Source: Caenorhabditis remanei
Lineage: Eukaryota > Nematoda > Chromadorea > Rhabditida > Rhabditidae
DNA length: 64,000 nt
Assembly: GCF_010183535.1 (NCBI RefSeq)
Contig: NC_071330.1
Span: forward strand, 17,775,717 to 17,839,716
Direction of reading: 5' to 3'
Below are positions 23,490 to 34,336 of the stretch, piece by piece. The notes beneath the pieces were generated by a model. The model saw only the letters and a program-made list of their open reading frames with translations, was not told where the DNA came from and made no database searches. Made by a program: the position numbers and the translations under genes. Position 1 is the stretch's first letter; every line of letters starts with the position of its first letter.

Positions 23490-23650
23490 ATTGTTTGAGA
23501 GTTCAAATAAATTGTTTGACCAAATAATGTTTGAATATTTTATCTAAACAATTTATTTGATCAAATCATATTTGAATTTGATTTTCAAAAAAACTTATTT
23601 GACCAAAAATTATTTGAAATTTTCTCTCAAATAATCAAATAAAGTCAAAC
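23490..23650. repeat. Degenerate TTATTTGACCAAA-type repeats
   Basis: About ten imperfect copies of a 10-13-bp unit containing TTTGA or its complement TCAAA (TTATTTGACC, TTATTTGATC, CTTATTTGACC and so on) occur in both orientations, giving extensive local self-complementarity. No coding signal. Confidence 0.7.
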
Positions 23651-23891
23651 AACTCAAGAAAATGTTTTATTGCCAACAAAAACAGTAAATTTAAAAGATA
23701 AAAACTATATATAGTAAAAAGAAAATTATGAAAGTTTGACGGAAAAGAACTAATAAGAACACTGAAACTTTAAACTGTAACTTGCGAAAAGATGAGCGCG
23801 AATTTGGAGGTCAATTGAAAAATGCAGAAACTTAAATATCCATTCCGAAAATACCGCGGACATAAAAACGGGCAGTTTAGTCAACAAAAAA

Positions 23892-24435
23892 ACAGTATAC
23901 AGTACCGCTCAAGATGGTCAAGCCACTTCGCCGAGACAGTACACACTACAAGCGGGAAAGATTGGAGCGGAAGAGTACATAAGTATATTAAGTTTTGGGT
24001 TTTTCAGTGAAAAGGTCCGATTTTGAGAGTGTGTCATGGTAATACTGATGGTCCCATCAAGTAGATTTTTAAGAAATCATTTAGAACAAAGGTAGAGCTT
24101 CATTTTTGTAGTTAAGAACTTTTTTGTACGGTCACTCCCTAGAGAGTTATAGTCATTTTAAGTGGGACAGCTCAAAAATCGCACTATTTTGCACTGAAAA
24201 GAGTCGATTTGATGGAGAAATTACTTCGACGATAAGTAACTTGCTAGGTAGCGACTGTACAAAAAAGTTGTCAACTACAAAAATGGAGCTCTACCTTTGA
24301 TTTGTATGATCCATAAAAAATGTACTTGATGGGGCTATTGCCCCATCAATTATTACCATGACACTATCTCAAAGTTTGGCGTTTTCAACTGAAAAAGGCA
24401 AAACTTAATATACTTTTGAGCGGTACTGTATACTA
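23892..24435. mobile_element. Palindromic mariner-type MITE (GTTGTCAACTACAAAAATG family)
   Basis: The ends CAGTACCGCTCAA and TTGAGCGGTACTG are each flanked by TA, the Tc1/mariner target. The arms contain GTAGAGCTTCATTTTTGTAG and its complement. The left arm has an extra piece of about 70 bp just inside the terminus (about 23,912-23,980). Related copies are near 25,310-25,450, 44,322-44,992, 46,492-46,945 and 47,609-48,030. Confidence 0.88.
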
Positions 24436-24664
24436 CAGTTCAAGAAATAATTCGACAAGTTTACATTTGAACCGATCATCGGAGAAACAAGACGAGAAAG
24501 AGATCGGCATCTTTGAGGGGAAAATCTATGGGAATGGGCAATGTCTTGTTTCAAATTGAGTCAGTTTAGTATGTGTTAAACAGGATAAGAGAAAGAAGTG
24601 TGGTAGAGTACAAGTAAACAGTTCAATGAAGAAGCGAATGGATGTTTGAGATAATTGGAAGATC

Positions 24665-24847
24665 TTATTGTTGCTGTTGTGCAGCTTGTTGAGCAATTGC
24701 TTGTTGAGCAGCATTAGCTCCTGGCGCTCCTTGGCCACCTGCATTGTTTCCCTTCTTTCTCCGACAGAACTTGCGATGGGTCTGCCAGTGACCTTGTTGG
24801 CATTCGACACTGCAGTAAGCGGTGTTCCAGCAGCAGTGGTAGATCGC
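24665..24847 (-). pseudogene. Orphan last exon with second half of a MYND finger (ZMYND11/BRA-like)
   Basis: Behind a good acceptor (ATTGCAG) the exon encodes [20 protein letters not shown] followed by [12 protein letters not shown] and an Ala/Gln-rich tail ending in QQQQ and a stop. This matches the C-terminal half of the MYND zinc finger of ZMYND11/BS69-type proteins, called BRA-1/BRA-2 in worms. The first CxxC pair and all upstream domains are missing nearby; upstream sequence is repeats and an F-box fragment. It is probably a duplicated gene end. A distant upstream exon in a long intron is possible but not seen. Confidence 0.7.
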
Positions 24848-25551
24848 CTGCAATACAGTGCGTCCAATAATGTTAAGACACCCCCCTAAATCGAAGGTTC
24901 CGAGAAAATGAGATGTGTTCTGGAAAAACTGTGAATGCAGTTCGATTCAGAATCTTTGAAAACCCCTACAAACTAATTTCTAGAAAAAAGAACCTATATC
25001 TCAGCACGTGACCTCAAAAAAACACTTTTTCCAAAAAAAAAAAAAAAAAGTCCAAAAATTATAAGACACCCTCGATTTTTTCGTTTTTTCACGCATATTA
25101 CTAGTAAGAAAGAACTCCAAAACATTATTGACTATTCAAAAACCCGAAAAAACCATGCACAACTCAATAACTGGTCTCTCCTCCGTTATTCTGAATAACT
25201 TCAATCATACTATATTTCATGCTTCCAACGACAATTGCAGTTTCCAGTTGAAAATGATCTACTTTGTGACTGTGACACGGCCTCCCCGATAGTCTCACAA
25301 TATTAATTGTTAGTGGACTATACAGATCACAAGTAGAGCTTCATTTTTGTAGTTGACAACTTTTTCGTACGAGCACATCCTAAGAAGATATCAGTCGTCA
25401 AAGTAATTGGTCGCAGTTTTTGCCCCTTTTTCAGTGCTAAAAGGAAGTGTTTCTGAAAATTATATTGTTTATAATTTTTTAGACAAGGACTCGAATTGCA
25501 AGTGTTTATCTTTGGGAACAATCGCAAATGTACAGATGAACAATTCTTCTC

Positions 25552-25885
25552 GTTTTTTGTGTTTCAAGTTTACATAATTTCAGCGAATAACTCAGAAGAA
25601 CGTTACATTCTCCTAAATATACACACTCCTAAAAATTGGTTCACCTTTCAAAATTTAATTGGAGCAAGGTGTGAAAGTTTGATATTATCTCGGAACGAGA
25701 GATCCTCTCATTGCAATTTGAATCCAGAACAATTGAATAATTATTTGAAACGATGGATTGATGGAAAGCAACCAGATATCTCATATTTGTATGTCGAGTT
25801 CCAATGGTATCCACAAAAAACCGAGAAATGGGGTCAGTTGACTTTGATGTAAAGAGGAACGACGAAGATTATGGGTAAAGAAGAA
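25552..25885 (+). pseudogene. Duplicated, broken 3' fragment of the F-box gene
   Basis: Nearly identical to the reverse complement of about 5,440-5,775, including the end of an intron (TTTACATAATTTCAG) and the following donor (TATGGGTAAAG). Differences include an insertion of about 11 bp after GTTACATT, which shifts the frame. There is also a 22-bp deletion between two TGACT repeats near 25,842, a slippage-type event. The coding signature NLNPEQLNNYLKRWIDG is preserved. The high identity including intron sequence points to a recent DNA-level duplication. Confidence 0.9.
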
Positions 25886-26066
25886 TTAGAATAAATGCTG
25901 AAAAATCATCAGAAATGGTCACATTTTCGATGAAAAATTTAAAACATTTCAAAGAAGATTAGGAAAAAATGTCATTTTTTGAAGCCTGGCCTTCAGGCCT
26001 TCCCGGGCCGGGCCTTGACAAGTATGGAAAAATTAGATGGTTTTAAGTGCCAAAGAGAACACTCAC

Positions 26067-26305
26067 CGATGTGCCTTCAATAAATTCATTGCTCGCTTCA
26101 TGCTCTCTAAATGAGTCTTAATTATCTTCTGATTGCCGTGGGATCCTTCTGAAGAAATTAGGACAAATATCGGTTTCTCCAGCTCCAGAGCTGTTCTCAT
26201 TTGAAAATTGAGAATATCTGATTCAATACTCAGAAAATGACTGAGAGCGTAGGCTTTCGATCCGTCGGTATTTGATAGTTTCAGACTCCTGAACTGTTTC
26301 TTGCT
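26067..26305 (-). pseudogene. Isolated coding-like exon, unknown family
   Basis: A well-bordered minus-strand exon (acceptor CCAGTTTAG, donor CATCG|GTGAGT) has one open frame over its 239 bases, containing RSLKLSNTDGSKAYALSHFL and KPIFVLISSEGSHGNQKII. I do not recognise it. No partner exon is evident upstream (the zinc-finger gene on the other strand begins at 26,658). Downstream lie only the F-box and MYND fragments. It may be another duplicated fragment within this block, or part of a gene I could not assemble. Confidence 0.4.
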
Positions 26306-26657
26306 AAACTGGATGACGTCATTTCAGAACTTTTCGAGAACTTTGAAGGTTAGACAAGTTTTTGGGGAGGGGGAGGATGGAGGGCTGTAAAATAAGATTT
26401 CTTTCACTCTGGAAAACTCACACATTTCTCATTTTTAATGAGAAAATTGAGGTTTTTTGATATGGATCGATTCAGAAGTGAAGAAAGAATCCGTGAACTT
26501 CGCAAGAATTGCAAAAAAATTGTTCACTTCCGCCTACCGTAACCTGACTCCTTCGTCTACTTTTCTTTTTTCATTTGTTTATAGAATTTTTCTAAAACAT
26601 TGATTCATTTCTACTATCAAATTAATTTTATATCATAGAAACTTCAATAATATTAAA

Positions 26658-26908
26658 ATGGAATCTCAAAATTTCAAATGTGGATATTGTTCACGAAAGA
26701 TTCGGTACGTAGCTGAATAATGCATTCTTGATTTAACTTAAATTAAACCATTTTTAGATTCTTGAATCACATGGCAAACCACTTGCGTATCAGGCATGAT
26801 TTCACGAGGGGGCAAATGGAGAATGCCATCGAAGATGCCAGGAGTTGGTCTTCATGGATCCCAAGACATCCGGTGATTCCGGAAGAGAAAGAAGAAGAAC
26901 TCATTTGA
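26658..26908 (+). CDS. Small single C2H2 zinc-finger protein (65 aa)
   Basis: Two exons (26,658-26,704 and 26,758-26,908) close in frame to 65 aa. Residues 8-11 are CGYC and the finger continues SRKIRFLNHMANHLRIRH, giving a C2H2-like spacing C-x2-C-x12-H-x5-H with an alternative His. The tail is acidic (EEKEEELI). An intact frame across a canonical 53-bp intron supports a real gene, although it lies at the edge of a block full of fragments. A nucleic-acid-binding role is inferred from the finger only. It could also be a truncated end of a larger zinc-finger gene. Confidence 0.6.
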
Positions 26909-26953
26909 AACTTGATCCAATATAAATATTTCTTTTCAAACCTATATGTCAGT

Positions 26954-27200
26954 GATTCACGACGTTTGCATTTTAATTATCCTTTTCCTCCCGATTCTTT
27001 TGAACCCATTGCACAACTATTTCCTTAATCGGGTAATAATAAAGTGATACTAAATACAAATTCATGAATAATGTAAGATATAGACCACGAACCTCACAGA
27101 ATAGGAAAAATGTAGGATACAATAAATATGGGGAGTTTAAAGCGATAAAAACATTGGAAAACGGAGGAAATTGAGTATTTACTGAGTCTGGAATGTTCTT
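26954..27200 (-). repeat. arx-4 3' end (right copy of the direct duplication)
   Basis: This is the native arx-4 3' UTR and final codons. Its duplicate lies at 9,355-9,565 in the same orientation. The two copies bracket about 17.4 kb. Confidence 0.9.
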
Positions 27201-28478
27201 CCGTGGAACGTCTTCTTCTCTCCTTTCACTTCTGGACGAGCCCGATTCAACACCTTCAAAAAGTCGGTAGTCTTCGCGCGCATCCTGGTATGGAGATAAA
27301 CTTTCGAGCACTTGATATGATAGTGAAGGTAGTCACGGAATGAATGAATCAAATCGATCGTATTGTCTCGGGTCTTCTTGTTGGTGTGTCTCGGGAACAG
27401 TACAAATGTTATGTATCCAACGTTGTCACCAACTCGTGCTCCTGGCAAATCCTTCAACTCCAACGGGGGCTCCCCGAGTGAATAGAGCACCGCTGGCGCC
27501 GTTTGACTCGCTTTACGTCCTTCACGAAATTCCTGAAGGAACACTTTTCCAATGATCACATCGTCGGCGTCTTTGAAAACTGTACTGAAGATAACGGTGA
27601 CGCGATCCGCCTTCGCTTCAATATACCTAAAAATCATGAATTCGGTTGTGAAAAAGTGATTGTGCCAACTCACATTGTCTCATCCTCTCGATAGTTTATC
27701 ACAGCCCTTTTGTGTCCTTCTTGTCCAGCCTCCTGGAATTCGAAATACTTCTCGAAGACCGATGCGAAACAGTTTCGCTTCAATGCCGACGCCTTCTGCA
27801 CCAATTCTGACGTATTGTCAGGCAGAGCACTCAAATCGTATTCCAGCGTCACATTGAATCCGGATTCGGGTGTCGCGCGCATGTGTCCGCCGTAGATTCT
27901 TCGAAGTAACTGAAAATATGAAAGCGATTATTGGAATGGCTAGAGAACGATTACTTACATCATCGGCTCCATGCTGCTGAAGTTCTGCGTAGAATTTGAG
28001 TGCAATGCTGAGCTGAAAATATGAAAATATTGTGATTTTTTTAACTTGCAAAGTCGAGATTTCTTGTAACTTCAGAAGACTTTGATTGAAATAACAAATT
28101 ATGAGAAAACAAGTTGAATTTCGAGATTTCCAGTAGATTTTCATACAAACACGCCTGAACGACTTTCTTTTTCGGTTCGCAGTGTTAAACAGAGACAAAA
28201 ATCAAGCGTTGAGAACTTCATTGCATTTCGTAATTCTCCTATTTTTCTAAAGAATTTTCTTACAATGATTCTCGTCTTCACACCATCCGGATTCGACACT
28301 TTATACAGAACACCGTCGAAATCGGCGAATGTGACGTTGACTGATTCTGGTTTCGCACTGAAACTATTGTTTCGATTTTCAGAACACTTTTAATGCGGAC
28401 TAACCCTTCTTTCGCATTCGCAAACTTCTGCTCGAGAAGCTCGATGATGATTCTGTTGTTCTGCTCCAAGATGATCAT
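27179..28478 (-). CDS. arx-4: Arp2/3 complex subunit 2 (ARPC2, p34)
   Basis: Core subunit of the actin-nucleating Arp2/3 complex; with ARPC4 it forms the scaffold that contacts the mother filament. Five exons (28,478-28,405, 28,357-28,264, 28,012-27,959, 27,909-27,674, 27,626-27,179) close to 301 aa, the family length. Conserved blocks include [72 protein letters not shown] and [12 protein letters not shown] near the C-terminus. The start is 299 bases downstream of the exos-4.2 stop on the same strand, a spacing typical of a Caenorhabditis operon. Its 3' end was duplicated to 9.4 kb. Identification is secure. Confidence 0.95.
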
Positions 28479-28777
28479 CTTTGAAGAGAAATGAAGTGGA
28501 AGATGACTGAAGATTGAGTAGTAAAAAGAAGGAATTCAGAGAGAGTAATTAAAAAGGTATTAGACGACAATTTTGAACGGAATAACACAGAGAAAACAAT
28601 TCAAAAAGGGAAAGAAATGAATTTATCGAAAATATAGTAGAAATGGAGGTAACAAATAACACAACGAGAAGAAGAAAAAGGCATAAAATCAACAGCGGAA
28701 TGACTAAGACACTTATTTACTCAGTCGAGACGAGGAATCTCTGCATTGTTCACTGGGGCGCGCTTGCACTCTTCCCA

Positions 28778-29595
28778 TTATTTTCTCTCCTTTACACTGT
28801 TCACCACCGCTTTGTGAATCGTCGGAACCAGTGCAATCGCTCGTTGTCTCGCGAATTCCAAAAGTGGTGACGTGGCTTTCAGAGGAATCCGTCCGTATAG
28901 ATTTACACATGTTGTTTGCCCGAGATTTGGGACGAACGCGAAAGTCACTCCGCCGATAGCGTCCTCTGCTTCAGATGTGCTTGGGTCGGTGATATAATCG
29001 CCGTTTGATCTGAAAAATATTGTTTTCATGGGAAATAATTCAGTAAATTCAGCTACCTTAATGCCACATGAGCGCTAGCTGTCAGTCCCATATGTTCTAT
29101 TCCAGAATGAGCCAAACCGAGAGTGACAGCGATGATAGCTGTTGACAGAACACCTCCATCGTCCGAGAGAACCGTCACTTCGATATCAATCACTTTTCCA
29201 GGATATTTGTTGATGAAAATGACTGCAGACAGAGAAGATGTCAAGTCAGCACGCAACTCGGCGACTTTCGTCTCGTTTTCTACTCCTTTCAGTGTAATCG
29301 TCACTTTTGCATGCGCCTCTTCCCATTTGCCGTCTCCTTCGGGACCCGTACTAAAATTATACAATTTGTTAATTGAAATAGGAAGTTTTATTTTATACAT
29401 TTGTGCCAAGACTCTAGTGTTTCCAAATTCGGCATATCCTGATCCATCTTGTGCTCCAAAAACACCACATTTCACGCATAGTGGACGGAACGCTGTCGCA
29501 CTTCTCTTCTCGACGTCGTCCGTCTCCATACGGACATCGTCGATTCGATTCAGATGGGTCAGAGGGATGCTGAGATTCGAGCGGATTGTAGGCAT
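28778..29595 (-). CDS. exos-4.2: Exosome RNase PH-type subunit (RRP41-like)
   Basis: Subunit of the six-member RNase PH ring of the RNA exosome, which degrades and trims RNA in nucleus and cytoplasm. Three exons (29,595-29,399, 29,350-29,057, 29,009-28,778) close to 240 aa. Features include RPLCVKCGVFGAQDGSGYAE near residue 36, the RNase PH fold motif ADLTSSLSAVIFINKYPGKV, and VLSDDGGVLSTAIIAVTLGL. The eukaryotic ring is catalytically inert, so phosphorolytic residues are not expected. The ATG directly follows a GTTTCCAG acceptor. RECQL1 ends 126 bases upstream with an AATAAA between, as expected for SL2 trans-splicing. In C. elegans, from memory, exos-4.2 and arx-4 are also adjacent (Y6D11A.1 and .2). 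The choice of exos-4.2 rather than exos-4.1 rests on that synteny. Confidence 0.85.
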
Positions 29596-29721
29596 TCTGG
29601 AAACAAAATAACAAAAAAGTAAAAGAAGCAAAGAAAGATATAAAACCGGGTGGAAAGCACCGTTATTCACAGAAAAACAGTGAGAACATGTTAAAGCTTT
29701 ATTAAAATTATGGAATTAAGG

Positions 29722-31711
29722 CTAATCATCTAGCACCGTGATGTCATCATCTTCATCTGAGCTGATCACAGCTTTCCTCTTTCGACTCTTTGTACTTGAC
29801 GCCAAAACCGATCCTTTCTCATCATCCACTGTCATTAGGATCTCATCCCGTCCATTATACACTCTCCACTTGGATCCAACGACTACATAACTGATAACCG
29901 AGTATACGGTATAATGAAAGTCTTCTTGGAGATATGATTCGAGGAGAAGAAATACGATTAGTCGCTCACAAAACTCTCGTGATCGTTTCCCTTTCAACCT
30001 TTTGGCTAGAAGCTCGACGAGTTTGTTGCCAGTGATTCGACCACTTCCGTCTTTTGCAGAGTTTAGATTCTCTGGAAAATGCTGCTTAGTAGTTTCATAA
30101 GTTTCTGCCTTCAACCTACCTTCGATTATCTTCACCGCCGCCTTGGCTTCTTCATTGACATCTATACTTTTCGTTTCCCCACCCGTTGCCTTCTCACACA
30201 CATCACACTGCTTCTGACACCACGATGGTTCCCAAGCTTCTTCGAAGTGCTCCGCCAGTTTCACCCGTCTACATATTCTCGATTCGTATGCATATCTAAC
30301 TATATTGTAGAGATTCGCTATACCCGTCCTCTCCTGTTGTACCATACTAGATTGTTTGAAAATGTCCGCCAATCGATAATATAAGATACACGTGGCAGGT
30401 CGCCCATCTCTTCCAGCTCTTCCACTCTCTTGATAGTAATTTTCAATGGATTTGGGTAGAGAATGATGAATTACAAATCGAACATCAGGCTTATCGATAC
30501 CCATTCCAAATGCGACAGTCGCCACGATAACCTGAATTTTTCCAGAGATCCAGCTCTGGTGACAAGCGCTTCGATCATTTGGTTCCATATAAGCGTGATA
30601 ATGTTTTGCACGTATTCCCTGTGCCTTCAGTGACTTCGCCACCTTCTCACAGTCATTTCTAGACAAGCAATAGATAATTCCAGTTTCTCCCGAAAATCGC
30701 TTTTTGATGATAGCGGCGATCTCTTCTACACACTCGTCTTCGCTTCCTTTCTTTGGAAGAACTTGATATTTCAAGTTGGAACGATTGAAACCAGCACGGA
30801 ATACTAAAGCTGCTTGAATTCCTAACATATCTTTGACGTCATCAAGCACATTACTGGTGGCTGTTGCGGTGAGACCAAGGATTGGGACACCTCTGAAAAC
30901 GTGGGAGAATTGAAAAGTATGAATGGGAGCCTACTTACTTGAACTGTCTCTTCAACACATTCAAAAATCCATAATCAGTTCTGAAATCGTGTCCCCACTG
31001 CGAGCAACAGTGCACCTCGTCAATCGCAATCAATTTCAAGAATCCGACAGCCAACGATTTCTCCAATTTATTCATCATTCGTTTACTTTTCGCGAGCTTC
31101 TCAGGTGTGACATACAATAAACGGAATTCTGAATCATTACGAGTGATCGCCTCTTCCACTCGTTTCGCCTCCTCTTTCGAAGTGTTTGCATTCAAACTCG
31201 ACGCATCGATTCCCAACTTTCTGAGTTGTAGAATCTGATCCTCGACCAGAGAGACTAATGGAGACACTACAAGAGTAAGACCCTTGGCTAGAAGTGCCGG
31301 TAGCTGATAACACAGGCTTTTGCCACCGCCTGTGCTTAGAATCACAAGAGCGTCCTCTTTACTCATCACTGCGTTGATTGCGGCACGTTGGATTGGTCGG
31401 AAGGTCTCAAGATGGAACTTGTTTCTGAGAATATCATTGGCTTCTTGTGACCAAGAGAATCCATCACGATCCCATCTGTCGAGAACGACGTCAGAGTCTT
31501 CGTTGGTTTTTAATTCGATTTTTCTCTCGATCTAGAAAAATAATAATTAGAAATTGATTTGCTGATGTTTTCATTTCCTCACAGCTTGTTTCTTCTGTGT
31601 TAACTCTGCTTTCTTCCTTCTCAATTGACTGATTTGTTGATCGATTTGGCCGATTTGTCCGTCAAGATCGGCGAGTTCTCCTGACAACTTGGATAGCAGC
31701 ACATCGCTCAT
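29722..31711 (-). CDS. ATP-dependent DNA helicase Q1 (RECQL1 orthologue)
   Basis: RecQ-family 3'-5' DNA helicase acting in replication-fork restart and repair. Three exons (31,711-31,583, 31,531-30,939, 30,892-29,722) close to 630 aa. An N-terminal coiled coil occupies residues about 5-60 (LSGELADLDGQIGQIDQQIS), as in human RECQL1. Walker A is STGGGKSLCYQLPA near 107. The box II motif is DEVHCCSQWGHDFR near 212, the DEVH variant typical of RECQL1. Motifs V-VI are VATVAFGMGIDKPDV and QESGRAGRDG. The RecQ zinc cluster (CRRVKLAEHF, WCQKQCDVC) and winged helix follow, then a basic/acidic tail. No HRDC domain is present, again as in RECQL1. It probably sits in an operon with exos-4.2 and arx-4. 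From memory the C. elegans counterpart is K02F3.12. Confidence 0.93.
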
Positions 31712-31794
31712 GAGATCTACAATTTTCGATTTTGTTTAGTATATTTGATATGAATCAATTCAGGAAGCCAAAGAAAAGAGAAATTTCGCTTGGT

Positions 31795-32065
31795 ATAATA
31801 TCTGAAAATGCATTTGAAACGAGTTATGAGACGTCGAAATGCCAAAAATCGCTCCTCGTCGTGCAATTTTTCAGTACACTTCGATAGAAATTCTCGTCGT
31901 GTTCGTGAAAGGAATATTTGCAAAAATTTTCATGAAAAAAAATCGAAAAATGAACATTCATGAATGCATTTCACGTACATACGAGTAGAAATTCTGAAAT
32001 ACTGCGTGACGAGAAGCGATTTTCGGTATTTTGAGTTCTAATAACTCGCTTCACACGGATTTTTT
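31795..32065. repeat. Palindromic element between two operon genes
   Basis: The arms pair around AAAATCGCTCCTCGTCGTGC (left) and GCGTGACGAGAAGCGATTTT (right), with AACGAGTTATGAG/CTAATAACTCG outside. It belongs to the same family as 10,988-11,424. It fills most of the 564 bases between the stop of the upstream gene and the RECQL1 start. Confidence 0.85.
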
Positions 32066-32275
32066 AAAAATATACTCGATTATAAATATGGAAAATGTTC
32101 TGAAAAAAAAACAATTGAAAAATTCTGCTGAAAAAATATGAAATAAACATAGAGAAACACATGAGATCTCTTCAGAAATGAGACAAAAAACAGATTGAAT
32201 GAGAAAAATACTGGAATTTATAACAGACAACAATAAAATAGCCAGTCAACAAATTGAAACAACAATTATCAATAT

Positions 32276-33980
32276 TTACAATACAATATCTTCCAACGCT
32301 TTCAGAACTTCTATCTTCGTCTTTTCCGCATTTTCTCCCATTTTCCTTTTATCTCTTGCTCCTTTTGCTCGATGATATCTCAGCCACCAATCACATCTGA
32401 TTCTCCACTCCGGCAACACGAACGAAGGATCCGATAATTCCAGAACTTTCTCCATGAGAAGCCACGCCTTCTCGTTGAAACGATTTGAATCGAAATCAAG
32501 AAATTCAAACATGATTTTCAATGACTTCTCCATCGTTTTTCTTACTGATCCGAATCGTCCGACGTGTTGAATGAGTCGTTCTACATGAAGAAGCCATGTC
32601 GGCTCACTGGGATGAAGACATTTACGAGATTCAAGATCACACATTTGTTGTAGAAGCACGTCGTTCTCATATCCAACATCACACTTCTCGGCTAGATACA
32701 TCATACGAGGACCAAGTGCTGGGTGACGGGTAACTGTGTCGTTGATCACTTTTGCACTGAAAAAATTGAGTTTTTATGGAAAATTTCCTATTGATTCTTA
32801 CATTTCCTCATGTTGCTGATCACACTGTTTCCGAATCTTGCAAGCCGTCTCAATCATAACCGCGCAACCAGCTCCAATGTCGTCTGATTTACACTCCTCC
32901 TCTAATCTCTGAGCTGTAACTAGAAATCCTTGTGGATTTGCAGCTCTACTCCGTTCATATTTCGAAATCATCCGCCAAAATTGGAATAACTGTTTGCCGC
33001 GTGGATTCGTAGAATGTGGAGTGAAAATCGTATCAAATCCTTCCATTTCCTCTTGTGAATCTGGATAGTTCAGAGCGAGAGCACAGACAAGTGCCTCGTT
33101 AAGAAAGTAGAAACCATCTCCCTTCACTTGTAGAGATCTCATTTGAAAAGTGTTCGCATGAGCTAGCTGAACAATTTTCTCGTTTTGAAGTGGACAATTC
33201 CAGTCTTCTAGAACCATTTGTAGAGCGAGACTGCTGGCTTCGGGTACTTGTGTGAATGAATCTCTTTCTAAGTAGATATTCCTGACATGATCCGTCAGAT
33301 AATCCTTTCGTTTCTTCGCTCCGTAACGGAAGTTTCTTAAAAGTCGATAATTAGCTAGGAGGTTCTCTAGACCTTGTCGATATCCATGAAGAAGTAGGTA
33401 GACGCTGCCAAGACGCTCTCGTGACAAGGTTTTTCTGCAATTTGTACTTTATTGCTTAATGTGAGCTTATAACGAACTCACTGAATAACATGGCCTTCCT
33501 TTGTATCTTGTCCAATAATGGAGAGAGCCGAAGCGAGATATTGAGCAAGATTCACTTCTCTCGTTGTTTCAGAAAAATTCTTCAAAATTATCGGAAGACT
33601 TCCAGAAGTGCCGACTGATCTCGGTGCAGCGTTTGATAGAAATCGGAGGCCACCTTTCGTTTGAACCGCTTCGGCTCCTTGGTAATGAAGTGCTTTCGCA
33701 TACTTTTCAACGATTCGGAAGCAATATCCATTTCTACCTGCCAGTGGGGTTATGAATTTTGTTAGAAGTCGATGCCATTTTTCCTCTAAAACCACGAAAA
33801 TATTTATTCAGTTAAGAATTTTCAAATATTCGAAACCTTACCTTCTGTCTCGAACGAGTCTATCCACCGGAAAACAATCTCTGCATCATCATTTGGAATG
33901 CTGAAATTCTGAAATTCCTCCGAATCGATATATTTGATTTCTGGTGGCTCTTCTTCTTCTTCTTGAAATTCAGAAGACAT
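32276..33980 (-). CDS. Conserved-looking 518-aa intracellular protein, unknown function
   Basis: Four exons (33,980-33,842, 33,785-33,482, 33,434-32,802, 32,756-32,276) close in frame to 518 aa. There is no signal peptide or membrane segment. The N-terminus is acidic (EFQEEEEEPPEIKYIDSEEF). The rest is Leu/Arg-rich and predicted helical, reminiscent of helical-repeat scaffold proteins, with Trp-rich stretches near the end (PEWRIRCDWWLRYHR). I do not recognise the family. It shares a divergent promoter region with rnp-5 and is first in a run of four same-strand genes, so it may be co-transcribed with RECQL1, exos-4.2 and arx-4. Its company suggests a nuclear housekeeping role, but that is guesswork. 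Confidence 0.85.
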
Positions 33981-34336
33981 CTTTCGATGTTTGACAAAAG
34001 GTAATACGAATTTGACAACGACACTCCGCTATCCCGCATCGCGTGCTGTTTAACTCACTCATTTCACCCGCGTCTCTTCGAATACGTCTTCTATTTTATA
34101 GATTTCTTGTATATTTCAGCGTTTTTGAGTCAAATTATGTGTCGTATAGTTGAAAACTATCAAATTGTAAATTAAATTGCTCTCAAACTCTTCAATTTTG
34201 GTTGAAAATCACTTAAAATCCGTTAGACTAGCAGGAGTAATTGAAAATGTATATTTCTTTGATAAAACGTGTTGTTTTGCTTCTTTAATCTTTATTTTAT
34301 CATTCAGTATAATCTTTTAAATGTTTTTCTTACAGA
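33981..34336. promoter_or_regulatory. Divergent promoter region shared by rnp-5 and the minus-strand operon
   Basis: The 356 bases between the ATG of the minus-strand 518-aa gene and the ATG of rnp-5 must hold both promoters, since the genes are transcribed apart. The rnp-5 start is preceded by TTTTTCTTACAG, a likely SL1 acceptor one base before the ATG. No TATA box or named factor site is clear. Confidence 0.65.

Noticed and set aside
23490..23650. CRISPR-like appearance of short regular TTTGA repeats
   Set aside because: The units are degenerate, irregularly spaced and occur in both orientations, in a eukaryotic genome.
29123..29611. 162-codon plus-strand frame antisense to exos-4.2
   Set aside because: Shadow of the minus-strand exosome exons, whose intron borders and conserved motifs are clear.
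30090..30127. Possible 38-base intron (GTAGGT...AAGCAG) within the RECQL1 last exon
   Set aside because: Its removal would break the frame, and reading through keeps the coding sequence open and family-like.
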